From Sesamum alatum (Eukaryota; Streptophyta; Magnoliopsida; Lamiales; Pedaliaceae): 64,000 bases of DNA. The stretch is from NCBI GenBank assembly GCA_034509735.1, contig JACGWO010000007.1:1736001-1800000 (forward strand). Direction: 5' to 3'. The translations under genes and the position numbers were made by a program. Shown piece by piece: positions 20,411-32,117 of this stretch. Below the pieces are notes generated by a model. That model worked only from the letters and a program-made list of their open reading frames with translations, searched no databases and was not told the origin of the DNA. Each line of letters starts with the position of its first letter. Position 1 is the stretch's first letter.

Positions 20411-21539
20411 TACGTAATCATGCATAAACATCTTGAAGCTGGTAATCAATATGGCCCACAAAAGGGATCTTATCAATAATGCACTCTTGACGCGGGAGGC
20501 AGTAAGGCTTTTCTTATTTTCTATTTGTTCATAATTTTTTTTTTTACACTTATGAGTGTTTTCTTAGGATATTAACATGCAATAAACTCGTTTTAAATTA
20601 CTTTATGAACTAATTTTTTTTTGCTAAAATCATTTACAAAGAATTTATTGCCTGTTTATCTGTGTATTTATTTTCAATTTTTGATGGAAAATATGTGTTT
20701 TTAATTTTGTTCAGATCTTTGTACAAAAATGAGAATATATTTAAATTAGATAATGAGATTGTATTTTATATTAGACTCTAGCATCAAATCTATATATTTT
20801 CAATGACAATACAAATAAAAAAAATATTTACTATAATTAATGTGGAAAAACGCAATTTTAGTGCTGTAAGTTTTGTGGTTGGCAATTTTGGTCTTATTAA
20901 AATAAAAATTCGTATTTTAATCCTGTAATTTTGAAAATTGTGGCAATTTTAGGCCTTTGTGACCGAATTGGCGAAAAATGCCACGTCATCAATCAACCAC
21001 ATTTAGCACATAAATTTAGGCTTTCAGTGAATTTTATGACATGGCAGTCCAAGTTATAATTAATTACAATTGGTCTTGTATCTTTAAGGGATTGACAATT
21101 TTGATCCTCTAACTATGGATGATGCGATTTTTAGTCTTTTATCTTTCAAAATAGTAGCGATTTAGGTCCTTAAACCCAATTAGCAGCCATTTTGCCCCGG
21201 ATCTTGGTGTGTGTAGACCTGTCACTGCATTTGTTGCTAAAGGAGCCAAGTACCTGCGAATCATCTATTACAGTAGTGTGGTTGGAAAAAGTCAATAAAA
21301 TCAAGGGCTTGGAACCGATGGTAATGTAGTCAAACCAAGATATGAAGTTTACGGAGACTTAATTTTATTTCGAAAGCATATTTGTCCGATTAAGAGCATG
21401 AGATAGAACTATTGAGCTTTTATCATAAAATATCACAATAGTCACTAATTGGGCTTAAGGACCAAAATCGTGAGGAGTGAGCAAATTTTGGATTTGGGCC
21501 AGGAGGAAGTGCTAAACCAAATCTCAGAAAAAGAATAGT
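20411..21539. other. Intergenic DNA with half of a fold-back element
   Basis: 20411-20845 is AT-rich with nothing recognised. 20850-21190 is the left arm of a fold-back element whose inverted arm is seen at 43500-43830; its middle (21290-21465) matches 43330-43505 in the same orientation (AAGATATGAAGTTTA, ATTGAGCTTTTATCATAAAAT). The right arm is missing here, where the LINE-associated sequence begins. Confidence 0.5.
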
Positions 21540-21575
21540 TTGGATCCAAAATTAAATTAGTAGAGCCCAAACCAC

Positions 21576-21900
21576 ATGCCGAATTCTGATATGTCTACTG
21601 CATTTTGTATCGTTGATATGTCCAGCCCAGTTCCTAACCTTGATATGTTCAGCCTAGCTCCAAACCTTGATATGGCCAGCCCAATTACTAACCCTAAGAT
21701 GTCCAGCCCAGTTCCTTATCTTGATATCTCTAGCCCAAGTCTTAACCTAGGTATGTCCAATCCAAATTTTACCTCTGCTACACCTAGCACAATTCATACC
21801 TTTCAAAGGTCTAGCCCAACCCCTAAATCTCAAAAGTCGAAATCGATTATAAACTCTCAATGTCTAGCCACAATCCAAATACAAAAGCGTCTAGCCTAAG
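21576..21900 (+). repeat. 27-bp tandem repeat in an open frame upstream of the LINE ORF
   Basis: Imperfect repeats of CCTAACCTTGATATGTCCAG type recur at 27-bp spacing. They encode a nine-residue motif like PNLDMSSPV about six times within a 107-codon frame. It could be the linker of a LINE ORF1 or unrelated low-complexity DNA; the product is not recognised. Confidence 0.55.
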
Positions 21901-22378
21901 TCCAAATTCAGACATGATGAGCCCAAAGTCCAAACCCGAATCAAACTCGACCTTTTAGTCAGATAAAAAATCTTGTTACCTCAATTCAGACAACTGCTTA
22001 GCCAAGAGGGGATTCTTCTGGGAAAGAGAGAGGTTGAGATCTTGGCCAGGAATTATCTCAGTCCATGTTGTTTCCGCCTACTGAATAACAAATTGTGGTG
22101 GCTCCGTTGGTGAAAGGAACCCCGTCAAATTCTGTAATGCAGGTGAGTAAGAGCGATCTCCCTTCAATCCAAATGTCTGATTGGGGCAAATTGGGTCGAG
22201 GGGAAGAAAGTAGGGGCAGAGGGGGGAATGGGGGGACGGGGTGTGGTGGCTAAAAGGAAGAGAGACTCAAGTATAGGGGACAGACTGTTGAAGAGAGCTC
22301 TGGTGGATAAGTCGGACGACGAGGGGATGATTCAGAACCTGGTTTCGGTGGAGGCTGTTGTTCAGCCCACTAATTGCC

Positions 22379-25300
22379 ATGAGTGCCATAGTTTGGAATT
22401 GTCGAGGGATGGGGGCTCCCTCGATAATTCAAAGACTCGGAGAGTGCATCCGAGAAGTTAGGCCCTTTTGGTGTTTTTATCTGAAATAAAATGTGGGACA
22501 CACAGGTTTTAGAGGGTGAGAGAGGGATTAGGTCTATTTGGGATATGTGTGCTGACCGTCAGAAGGGCAGGGGGACTTGCGTTAATGTGGAGCAAAGAGG
22601 GAGTGGTTAGCCTCAGATCGTTTCGACTAACCATATTGATGTAGATGTCATAACCGAGTCGGAATCTGCAAATTGACGCTTTACTGGATTTTATGGGGAA
22701 CCTGAGGTGGGTCGTCTAAAGTCTGTATGGGAGGTTAATTCAGCTCAGCCGGCAATCTGATTCACCATGGATTGTGGGGGGGATTTTAATGAAATTGTTT
22801 CTCAGTATGAGAAGACAGGGGCGGATTGGCCGCGTTGGCAGACAGAGGATTTCAAGGCAACGTTATAGTCCAAAGTGATTTAGGGGACTTAGGTTGGCGG
22901 GGATCAAGGTTCACATGGAGTAATAGGAGGCATGAACCGGCAACTATACGTGCAAGGCTAGATCGAGCATGTGGGAACTCAAGATGGGTTGCTCGGTTTC
23001 TGAACACAAAGGTAACTCACTTTGCCACACCTTACTCGAATCATTTTATTTTAGTCATTCAGTGAGATCCAGGGAGAGGAAGGATGAAAACACAGAGCAA
23101 ATTTTTCTTTCGATTCGAATCAAAATGGTTACAATTAGATGAATGTGAAAATGTGGTGGAGAAGGCGTGGAAAATTCAGGTTGGTATCGACCCGAAAACT
23201 GGGTTTTTTCAAAATCCAAAATGTCGGATTAAGCTACTTTAATGGAATAAAGCTAGTTTCATCGTGCCACAACGACATATTTAGGTGTTGGAAGAAAGGT
23301 TTTGCTAGTTGGAGGGAGGGGAGATTGGGGTACAAGAGCAGAAAGAAATGGATGATATTCGCGACAACTTGAGGAAATAAAAAATTGAGAATTATTAAAG
23401 TGGCAACAATGGAGTAAAAATGATTGACTGAAAGATGGGGACGGGAACACGAACCCTTTGTTTGGTTTCATTTCCCACGTGTTTTTGAGACATTGAGAAA
23501 ACAAAACCAAACATAATATTAATCAAAACACCTTTACTAGGTGTTTTGTCACGTTCTCCCATATATACATACATCCACCTACAAATAAATAATTATTATT
23601 ATATATATATATATTTATAAAAATATATAAAAAAAATATGATTTGACAATGAATAGTATTTTTTGTCTCATAATATACAACACAATACATATAAAAAAAT
23701 AAATATTACTATATACATATATAAAAATATATAAAAGAGATATGATTTGACAATGAACAGTATTTTTTGTCTCCCAATATATAACATAATACATACAATA
23801 TATTTTTACACTATTTAAAATTAACTCCAAAAACAAATCCAAACATACACTATATCTCTAACACACACTTATTTATCTCTATTTTTCTCTCTCTATCTCC
23901 ACAAATCAAAACAAAACAAACTAAAAACAAAACCAAACACTATGGAAGTATTTCCACTCTTATGCGTCTTCCCGTCGACGACATAATTGCATTGAACGGT
24001 TGAGGGATGAAGGGGGGTGTGGAGGGAAGATGAAGTAGAGGTTCAAGGTATATTACTGCGGTATTTCACAAATATTTTCTCTTCATCCCAGCCATTGGAC
24101 TCTGTTATGGTGGAGGTGCTCTCGACTATTCAGCCACGAGTGACTGTAGAAATGAATTGCTCCCTTGCTGCACCTTTTGCTGAAGCGGACGTCAAGTGTG
24201 TTGTGTCTGGTATGTTCCCACTCAAATCTCCAAGTCCTGACGGTATGCTCCCTTTATTCTTTCGAAAATTCTGGCATATTATTGGGTCTGATGTTATTTC
24301 TGTTGTACTATGTATATTGAATGATCATGTCTTTTTGCATAAACTAACTTCATCGGAAACAAAAAAAGTAAAGCCAAAATCATTTTGGGTATCTCTCAAT
24401 TCCAATGAAATGCAATCGGATCAAATATGAGTTTGCGATCAGAACATATATGGCTAGAACTTATAACGGGGTCTAGAAAACTAAGTAAGTTTTGCTGGGC
24501 CCTTATCGTTTTTTTTAGGTTCATAGGGATTGTTATTGGTTGGAACTTCCAGTTATCTTGGTAAATTTCACCCATATTGTCTTGATACCCAAATGTGAAT
24601 CCCCTGAAACTGTTTCCCAACTTCACCCGATTAGCTTATGCAATGTTATTATTAGGATTGCTTCAAAATGGGTAGCTAATCGTATAAAGTTTATGCTCGA
24701 TTTTATTGTGTCTCATTCACAGTCTTCATTCATTCCGGGTCGTTTGATTACTGATAATGTCTTGTTGGCATTGAATTGAATCATCATTTAAAAGTGTCAA
24801 CCCAATCGAAAGGGGCTTGTGTAGCGTTACAATTAGATATGAGCAAAGCGTATGATAGGGTGGAGTGGCCTTCTCTCTAGGGTGTTCTTCTTCGATTAGG
24901 GTTTCAACATAGGTTTGTCGATCTTATCATGTTGTTAGTCACGACGGTTTCATATTCTCTAACTTTGAATAATGAGCTTTTTGGTTACTTTCACCCGAAG
25001 AGAGATATCAGACAGGGTACCCTCTGTCCCCTTATTTGTATATTTTTGGTGCTGAAGCATTGTCTAGTTTGATTCAAGTCGCTGAGAGAGGGGGAAGTTT
25101 GACAGGGATAAGGGTGGCTCCACAAGCACCGACTATTTCACACTTGTTGTTTGCCGATGATACGTTGGTGTTCCGTGAGGCTTCTGAGGGTTAGTTGAGG
25201 GAGGTTACTAGGATTTTGGAGTTATACGCTAGGGCGTCGGGCCAAGTTATAAATTTGCAAAAGTCTAGTGTGATGGTGAGTGGTCGGATTGGAGAGGGAC

Positions 25301-25545
25301 GTAAGAGGCAACTGGCAAGTTTGTTAGGGGTTCAATTGGTTACTCATCATGATAGATACTTAGGCTTACCTACGGTTGGGGGGGGGGGGGGGGTGGTCCT
25401 GAGGGGTGTTCTTTCGGTACATTCAGGATAGGATGTGGGATAGGGTGAATGGTTGGAACTCAAAGTTTCTGTCACATGCAAGAAAGGGGTGTTGATCAAG
25501 GCGGTATTGCAGTCAATACCTACATATGCTATGTCGTGTTTTTTA
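22379..25545 (+). pseudogene. LINE ORF2: endonuclease-reverse transcriptase, broken
   Basis: Starts MSAIVWNCRGMGAPS, the usual N-terminus of the plant L1 APE-type endonuclease. GFYGEPE (22692) and WIVGGDFNEI (22770) follow, and then DLGWRGSRFTWSNRR ... IRARLDRA (22880-22970). In the RT: TGNxPIPK-type LIPKCESPETVSQLHPISLC (24585-24645), QSSFIPGRLITDN (24720-24765), motif A LQLDMSKAYDRVEW (24828-24870), a degraded RQG motif (25010-25030), and motif C LLFADDTLVF (25145-25175). Frames change several times and stops are frequent, so it is dead. RNase H and the 3' tail are absent. Confidence 0.85.
23457..23940. mobile_element. MITE inserted in the LINE
   Basis: The LINE frame is interrupted between DGDGNT and KYFHSYASSRRRHN, exactly where plant LINEs read continuously. 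The insert has short inverted ends GTTTGGTTT and AAACCAAAC. Its interior contains a roughly 110-bp direct duplication (ATTTGACAATGAATAGTATTTTTTGTCTC near 23640 and again near 23742). The TSD and superfamily are unresolved. Confidence 0.6.
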
Positions 25546-25790
25546 CTTTGCGTGCATATAAAATAATATTATACATTTTAAATTATTGAATATAAATATA
25601 TATATATATATAAACCAACACATTACATTTAAAAAAAAAGAAAAAAACAGAAAAGAAACTAACTCCCAAAAAAAACTAATTCCCTCAACATTTAAAAAAA
25701 AAGCAAAATAAAAAAAAATGGTGTCGCGGTAGCATAAACCGCCATTTATGAGTGAGAAATGCATTTCCTTTATAAATTAATATAGATATT
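25545..25790 (-). mobile_element. Helitron-like terminal fragment
   Basis: Ends ...AACCGCCATTTATGAGTG...TTAATATAGAT, matching the fragment at 418-622 in order and orientation. It abuts the truncated LINE and may mark the truncation point. Confidence 0.4.
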
Positions 25791-26025
25791 TCATCGATTT
25801 AAAATAATAAATAAATAACATAACCAAGTTAACAAGATCTTCTCGACTAAATATAAAATGAATCAAAATAAATATTTTCTACTACGATTGGAATGTTGAT
25901 AAACTAGTCCTTTTGTTCTCTAAGCTCCCAATTTTTGTTAGAAGTTTGAAAGGTTAGTCGAAACTTTGGTAACCTATTTATCGTTAATATATTGAATTAT
26001 TGATTTTGATTGATTATATTAGAAA

Positions 26026-26743
26026 GCGATAATTACATTTATACTCCCTGACATATAGTCTATTTACACAAATTACTCATGCTTTTTGCATAATTACATA
26101 AACCACTCTTGATAGCCAAAAAACACTACAAGAAAATATGATATTAGTGACAAAATATTAAATGATCATTTTAAAGTTGTCACTAAAAATATATATTAAG
26201 CGGCAATATTTTTTATCTTGTCACTATATAATTATTAGTGACAAAAATTGTGTATAAAGTTGTCACTAATTACAATTAGTGACTCATTTATAGTGACAAC
26301 ATAATATAATGACAACAATTATTTGTCGTCACTAGGTTGTCACTATACACGAGTCACTAATTGTATTTAGTGACAACTTTGTGCACATTTTTTTGTCACT
26401 AATAACAATTTTTATAAAATAATAATAATTATTAAAATCATAAAATTAATTATTGTGAAAAAATAAACATTCTTGTCACTGAATATATATATAATTAGTG
26501 ACAAAATTAAAATTATCACTTAATTTTTTTGTCGCTAATTTTCTATTTTCTAGTAGTGAAATAGGCGTAGTTTGTATCATAATGTCGATACTTTTGAGGG
26601 GTGTAAGTGTAATTTCCTAAAAAAAAAGAGTGGTTTTTTGTAAATGATGCTTATATTTTAGTAGTGTATGTGTAATTATTCAAACGGTAGAGGTGGTTTG
26701 TGTAAACAAACTATAAATTAGGAGTCGTAAATGTAATTATCCC
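26026..26743. mobile_element. Mutator-like MITE (host of a nested CACTA MITE)
   Basis: TSD TATTAGAAA, perfect, at 26017-26025 and 26744-26752. The uninterrupted sequence is at about 39540-39560 in the inverted block. The ends are GCGATAATTACATTTATAC and, from the right, GGGATAATTACATTTACGAC. Confidence 0.8.
26124..26558. mobile_element. Non-autonomous CACTA-type MITE, 435 bp
   Basis: Starts CACTACAAGAAAATA and ends TATTTTCTAGTAGTG, with TSD AAA on both sides. The interior is filled with AGTGACAA / TTGTCACT words in both orientations, a subterminal-motif array of another CACTA family. It is inserted inside the 26026-26743 MITE. Confidence 0.75.
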
Positions 26744-26843
26744 TATTAGAAAATCTTGTGCCTAATTCCTATCATGTCTTAACCAATTAAGTATAGCAAT
26801 ACTATTCATGAAAATATAGAAAATTTAATTTCTTTTTTATTTT

Positions 26844-26941
26844 TCAGGTATTGAACATTAAACCAGACCATCGATCTTGCTATACATGAGCTTTTTCATG
26901 CGTTCAGCCATGGCAGGAGTCAGATAATTGGCATATGGACC
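26844..26941 (-). pseudogene. SULT remnant f3: last ~30 codons, frameshifted
   Basis: The minus strand reads [20 protein letters not shown], then one base is missing relative to f4 (GATGGTCTGG for GATGGCTCCGG) and the frame is lost. Upstream of Asn the homology stops, replaced by TTGGGTCCATATGCC as in f4, so f3 and f4 share one truncation event. Confidence 0.85.
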
Positions 26942-27085
26942 CAACTTATAACACAAACAAACGTACCATTTCGAACTCATGGGAAGCAGATATTAATGGT
27001 TGGAACAAGACAACCTACTTTTCTGCTAAATTATTGCAAAAAAACAAAGGTATTTTTCTTTTGTAAGAAAAAGGTAAAAGATTTT

Positions 27086-28640
27086 TTATTAAATTAAATT
27101 TGTCCACATCAGATTATCTACTCACCTTACACCATTGATAGTGATGTCGGAGAAATAAACATAGAATAGGAAAGGTTGATAATACCTAATGTATATCTAT
27201 AATTAATATTAAGTATAATAGTATTTTTCAGAAAAAATTGTATTTTATGTCCTGTAATTTATACCATTTGTAATTTTAATCCCATTAATTTTTGACGTAG
27301 CAATTTTAGTCTTATAAGTCCACAAACATTGCAATTTTAGTCTCATTGACAAAATCCGTTAAATTTTTAACGGAAGGTGCACGTGCTCTGTTAAGTCGTC
27401 CATAAGTCACATCTAGTAAAACGTTGCAATTTTAGTCCATAAGTTCACAAACGTTGCAATTTATGGGACTAAAATTGCTACGTCAAAAATTAATGGGACC
27501 AAAATCGCAAACAGTGTAAATTCACTACAAGAAAAATACTCATTAGCAATGGAAAAGAATCAGCTTCGAGCTAATTAGCAAGTAAAATTTTTGTTGTTAA
27601 TATATTATTTAATATAATAAATATACTTGCTAATATGAGAAAGTGGGCCGCCTAAGATGGGCCAAGCCAGCGAAGTGAAGGTAAATGGGATTTGGGTTGG
27701 GCCACATAAAATAATGAAATATGGGCCCTCATATTTAACATGTGGGATCATTTTAATTAATTAATTAATATGACGCTCGATCTTAAAGAACTACAATAAT
27801 TGCACAACTTATTATTAGCATATGAAATTGAGCGTTGAAATAGCGTAATTAAAGCATCTAGTGAGTTGTCCATCATGTGGGAAAATTAAAATAGTTCCAT
27901 ATAGTCAATAATTACTAATTAATTGTATTTGTTATTATGATATTACAAATGAGAAAATTACTCTCGTTTATTGAAGAAAAATAGCAATTTTGGAAAAATT
28001 ATTTTTTTAGTCCGTTAAGTATGCCGAATATTAATTTTAGTTCGGTAACTATGCCATTTTTTTCTAAGTCCAGTAACTTGCAAAATTGATGAGATTTAGT
28101 CCTCCGGTGGTCGATTTTTTATTTCTTGGCCGAAAATATTACATGGCATGCCAACTGGACATATTTTGAAAAAGTTTAAGCCAACGTGGCAATTGAAATG
28201 AGGTGGATTTTAATTTGAATGCCACCTAATACATGTGGTTGTACAAGTGGCAACTAATGCATATGGTTGTACATGTGTATAAGTTGCCATAAATTAACCA
28301 AATAGTTGCTACGTATGCATTTTCCGTCTAATTTTCAAAATATCGCCGGAAAATTGAGTAAAAAAACCCTAATTCGGACTAAATCTCATCAATTTTGCAA
28401 GTTACTGGACTTAGAAAATAGTTAACGGACTGAAATCAATATTGGGCATACTTAGCAGACTACCTTTACCTTCCCGTATTCTTTAAAATGGGGCAAATTT
28501 ACTTCCCTTTCTAACAATCTTAATTTAATTATTTGTGATTTTCATAAGAGAATTCGTGATCACATGCTAATTAATTAGGTTAGATTAGTTTACAATCTAA
28601 TGCTCCTTATATCTTGAGATAAGTTGTTATATATATTTGC
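27086..28640. other. Fold-back fragments and promoter module upstream of SULT-3psi
   Basis: 27230-27520 is a fold-back MITE (TTTTTGACGTAGCAATTTTAG and its complement). 27523-27650 is the left end of the CACTACAAGAAAAATA family that is complete at 60031. 27760-27920 is the SULT promoter module shared with SULT-1. 27990-28480 is another fold-back element (AGTCCGTTAAGTATGCCGAAT / AACGGACTGAAAT...GGGCATACTTAGCAGAC). No gene. Confidence 0.5.
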
Positions 28641-28710
28641 ATCACGGAAACCTCATTCCCATATCCATTGATCGTGAAACCTTCTGATGAGTCAGTTTGT
28701 CAAAATTCCA

Positions 28711-29708
28711 ATGGAGAAAAAACAAGACCCGAAATGCTCTTCTGCTCAAGTTGAGGACAATAGTCCCAAGGATGAGTTCCAGGAGTTGCTCCAAACACTT
28801 GAACAGGTGAGTTGGGATGGGGTACCGATCGTTAAATACTGCGGCTGCTGGTTCCAGGTAAACCATTTCCGACCGATATTAACTGCTCAAAAGCACTTCA
28901 AAGCAAAAGACACGGATGTAATACTGTCAACCATGCCTAAATCAGGAACCACCTGGTTGAAGGCCCTCACGTTTTCCATCGCCAATCGCAATGTTTTTTT
29001 CCCATTGATCAAAGCCCTCTACTCACTTCCAATCCTCACATGCTTGTGTCTTTCCTAGAGTTAAATTTTTACTGGAAGGAAGATAATCCTGATATGGAAA
29101 ACATTCCCAGTCCAAGAATTTTCTCAACGCACATGCATTTCAAATTGCTTCCTGATTCTATCCGTGAAAGCAACTGCAAGATTATCTACATCTGTAGAAA
29201 CCCATTAGATCAGTTTGTTTCGCTCATCCTTTTCTCGTCTAGAAAAAACTTTGGAAAAGATCCAAATCCGGTTGCCATAGATGAGGCTTTTGACATGTAT
29301 TGCCAGGGAATTAACCCCTTTGGGCCGTTTTGGGATCATATCCTTGGATATTGGAACGCTCATTTGGAGAATCCAGAGAAAGTGTTGTTTCTGAAATACG
29401 AGGATCTGAAAGAGGATATCACATCTCAGGTAAAGAAGATTGCTGAATTTATGGGGTTCCCTTTTTCACAGGAGGAAGAAGAACAAGGCCTGATTGATCA
29501 CATCTCAGGGCTATGCAGTTTCCAAAGTCTCAGCAATTTGGCTGTGAACAAGACAGGTGACATTGATGGTCGTATGAAAAATAGTCTCTTCTTCAGGAAG
29601 GGACAAGTTGGAGACTGGACCAATTATCTGACTCCTGCAATGGCTGAACGCATCAAAAAGCTCATGCATACCAAGTTCGAGGGCTCCGGGTTAATGTTCA
29701 AGACTTGA
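28711..29708 (+). pseudogene. SULT-3psi, sulfotransferase with a 2-nt insertion
   Basis: Coding sequence starts MEKKQDPKCSSAQ (an upstream in-frame ATG at 28687 is less likely, since paralogues start at MEKK). PKSGTTW is intact. In the codons for NRNVF the T-run is 7 long, versus 5 in SULT-1 and SULT-4, a +2 frameshift near 28994-29000 that leads to a stop at 29056. After the shift the second frame is open to the end: catalytic [34 protein letters not shown] and a normal C-terminus. The single lesion suggests recent inactivation, a polymorphic null allele, or a homopolymer sequencing error. Confidence 0.92.
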
Positions 29709-30750
29709 AACAAAAAAACATAAGACTAATTAACAAGCATTGATCAGTTATTTGTGTTTGTATTGTCATTTGATGGCTGTTTCTGTTTCTGTTTCTGTTT
29801 CTCGTTGCATGTTCAAAACTTTTATTTGTTCCATTACGAGTATTGATTTTATGTAACATGTTTACGGTACTTTCACTGATCAGGTTTGGCTGAACCAAAC
29901 CAATTATAGAGCAAGTGTCATACACTTGCTATATGATTGATCACTTTCTCTATACTGTACACCGATCACACGACAAGTGTATTGCACTTGCCATATGATT
30001 GGTTCAAATTTGGCGGAGCCAGATCCGAGCTAAAATTTGCCCATGTTTATGGTACTTTCACTGAAATATTCAAGTTATATTCTTCTTGTTTTATTCGTTC
30101 CTGTTGCAGCAACTATGTGTTTAGGATATTTATTTTTCTGGAAATATATTTTTTAAATTCCATAAAATTAGTTTATTATTTTTTTTTAAGATCACAATTT
30201 AGGCCGGTGATAATTTCAGTCCCATAAAATACGAATTCAGGTATTTTTAGTCCCAAAATATCATGTGCTTTCCACATGCCTGTTAACAATCGTTAACTTG
30301 GGACTAAAATACCTAAAATTATGGGATTAAAAATATATAAAAAATCATGGTCACGTCCATTACTTTGGGACTAAAAATACCTAAAATCGTATTTGATGGG
30401 AATGAAATCATCACCTGTCTACATTGTGGTACCAAACACAATAAGACCTAATCTTTGGGGCTAAAAAAGCATTTAGCCCTTATTTTTTCTTATGGTTCAA
30501 TACAATATATGCTCATCCGATATATACGTACTACACACTTTATGTCGCATTTAATTATTTTATTCTTAGTATAAATATTTGAAATAAAATTGACCTTATA
30601 ATATATTCACATATTTCTAGCTAGTGCACAAAAAAATTTAATATTTTGTACCCTAATTCAATTTCTAGTCTAGCTTTCTTCATTAAAGAAAAAAAAATTA
30701 CAAGTAATTAATTACAGTGCAGAAAGAAATTAACGACTAGTTACTTTAAT
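29709..30750. other. 3' flank of SULT-3psi with an old MITE
   Basis: Matches the 3' flank of SULT-4 (36762-36990 and 38020-38275), for example GCTCATCCGATATATACGTACT and CTAGCTTTCTTCATTAAA. 30140-30485 is a member of the 3417-3792 MITE family that is absent from the SULT-4 flank. 29905-30000 has paired AAGTGTCATACACTTGC / CAAGTGTATTGCACTTGC words. Confidence 0.55.
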
Positions 30751-32107
30751 GGGATAATTTCACATTTTGGTACCCCAGATATGACCTTATTTCACCTTTG
30801 GTACCCCCTGTTTTCATGTCATCAATGTTGATACCCAAATATTCCTTTTTTCATCGAGCTGAGTACCTGCCGTTAGTTGACCATCAAAGTTAACGGTCAA
30901 AGTCATTTTGGCTGGAAAATTGACAGTTTTTTTGCCAATTTAAGCACATATTTGCCTACTATTTACTACACCACAAAAACTAGAGTTGAAAAAGTAAAGT
31001 TACGAATATTTTGGGAAAAAAATGAGAGGTATGAGGAGAAATCAGTTTCCATCTTACTTAAATACGAGTGTGGGTTCGTCTAATGAGAACATTTATGTAG
31101 AAAAAATATATTGTGAGTGTGGAATTGAGCTACCACTGAAGATTTCTTGGACCAAAATACATCCGGGAAGAAGGTTTTTGGCATGTCCTAATTACGGGGT
31201 AAATTAATTAGGACATGCCCAAAATCTTCTTCCCGGATTTATTTTGGTCCAAGAAGTCTTCAATGGTAGCTCAATTCCACACTCACAATACATTTTTTCC
31301 ACATAAAATTTAAAATTTATCATTAATTCTTTGTAATGGTAAATTCTTTGTAAAAGGAATCAACGGAGAAGACACCAAAAAAATTATTTTAATTTTTTTA
31401 ATAATTAAGTAAAATTAATTTAATTTTTTCAAAATTTAAAAATAATAAAACATATTAATTTTTTAGTTTAAATAATATATTGGGAGTTTTAATTAAAAAT
31501 ATTATTTATAGTAAATAATATAACTTAAAAAATTATATAATTTTTGGTATTTTAAATTTAATTAGTATATTTTGTATTATGATTTTGTAATTTAAATTTT
31601 TAACTTTTAGAATTTTTAATATTTTAGGTATTTTTATATTTAGTAAAGGGATATATTTAGTAAATTAATTAGGACATGCCCAAAATCTTCTTTCCGAATT
31701 TATTTTGGTCCAAAAAGTCTTCAATGGTAGCTCAATTCCATACTCACAATACATTTTTTCCACATAAATGTTCTCATTAGACGAACCCACACTCGTATTT
31801 GAGTAAGACTGAAATTGATTTCTCCCCATACCTCTTGTTTTTTCCCCAAAATATTCTCAATTTTACGTTTTCAACTCTAGTTTTTGTGGTGTAGTAAATG
31901 GTAGCCAAACATGTGCTTAAATAAGCAAAAAACTGTCAATTTTCCCGCCAAAATGACTTTGACCGTTAACTCTGACGGTCAACTAACGGCAGGTACTCAG
32001 CTCGATGAAAAAAAAAAACTTTGGGTATCAACATTGATGACATGGAAACAGGGGGTACCAAAGGTGAAATAAGGCCATACCTGAGGTACCAAAAGTGAAA
32101 TTATCCC
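30751..32107. mobile_element. Mutator-like element with ~440-bp TIRs, 1.36 kb
   Basis: TSD TTACTTTAAT is at 30741-30750 and 32108-32117; the empty site is in the SULT-4 flank at about 38266-38275. TIRs start GGGATAATTTCACATTTTGG and GGGATAATTTCACTTTTGG and run about 440 bp each (30751-31200, 31668-32107). A third, inverted partial copy (31207-31310) lies directly against the inner end of the left TIR. A solo arm of the same family lies at 60901-61228. No transposase. Confidence 0.85.
31022..31207 (+). CDS. Small GRF-type zinc-finger reading frame in the left TIR
   Basis: A 61-codon frame starting MRGMRRNQFPS. Residues 30-58 read YCECGIELPLKISWTKIHPG followed by RRFLACPNYG, a close fit to the plant GRF zinc finger (zf-GRF: CxCG, then SWT...NPGRRF..Cp.y). 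The inverted right TIR carries the same sequence in degraded form. The frame ends exactly where the inner inverted copy begins, so it is a fragment, probably captured from or shared with a larger MULE gene. Known family role: single-stranded nucleic-acid binding. Whether it is expressed is unknown. Confidence 0.6.
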   Translation: MRGMRRNQFPSYLNTSVGSSNENIYVEKIYCECGIELPLKISWTKIHPGRRFLACPNYGVN

Positions 32108-32117
32108 TTACTTTAAT

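Larger units (their letters stand above)
21540..25545 (+). mobile_element. Decayed L1-type LINE (plant non-LTR retrotransposon)
   Basis: Contains, in order, an endonuclease domain and a reverse transcriptase domain in the + orientation with many frameshifts and stops. The 3' end is missing: sequence stops after the RT-connection motif (QSIPTYAMSCFLL) at about 25543, where a Helitron-like fragment begins. The 5' border is uncertain. A 0.48-kb MITE is inserted at about 23457-23940. Confidence 0.85.
25800..27085. repeat. SULT-remnant block, inverted copy at 39135-40870
   Basis: The flank (25800-26025), the region after the nested MITE (26744-26843), the SULT remnant and the trailing flank (26942-27085) match the complement of 39135-40870. 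Each copy carries different insertions: the MITE pair at 26026-26743 here and the fold-back element at 39620-40721 there. Confidence 0.75.
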
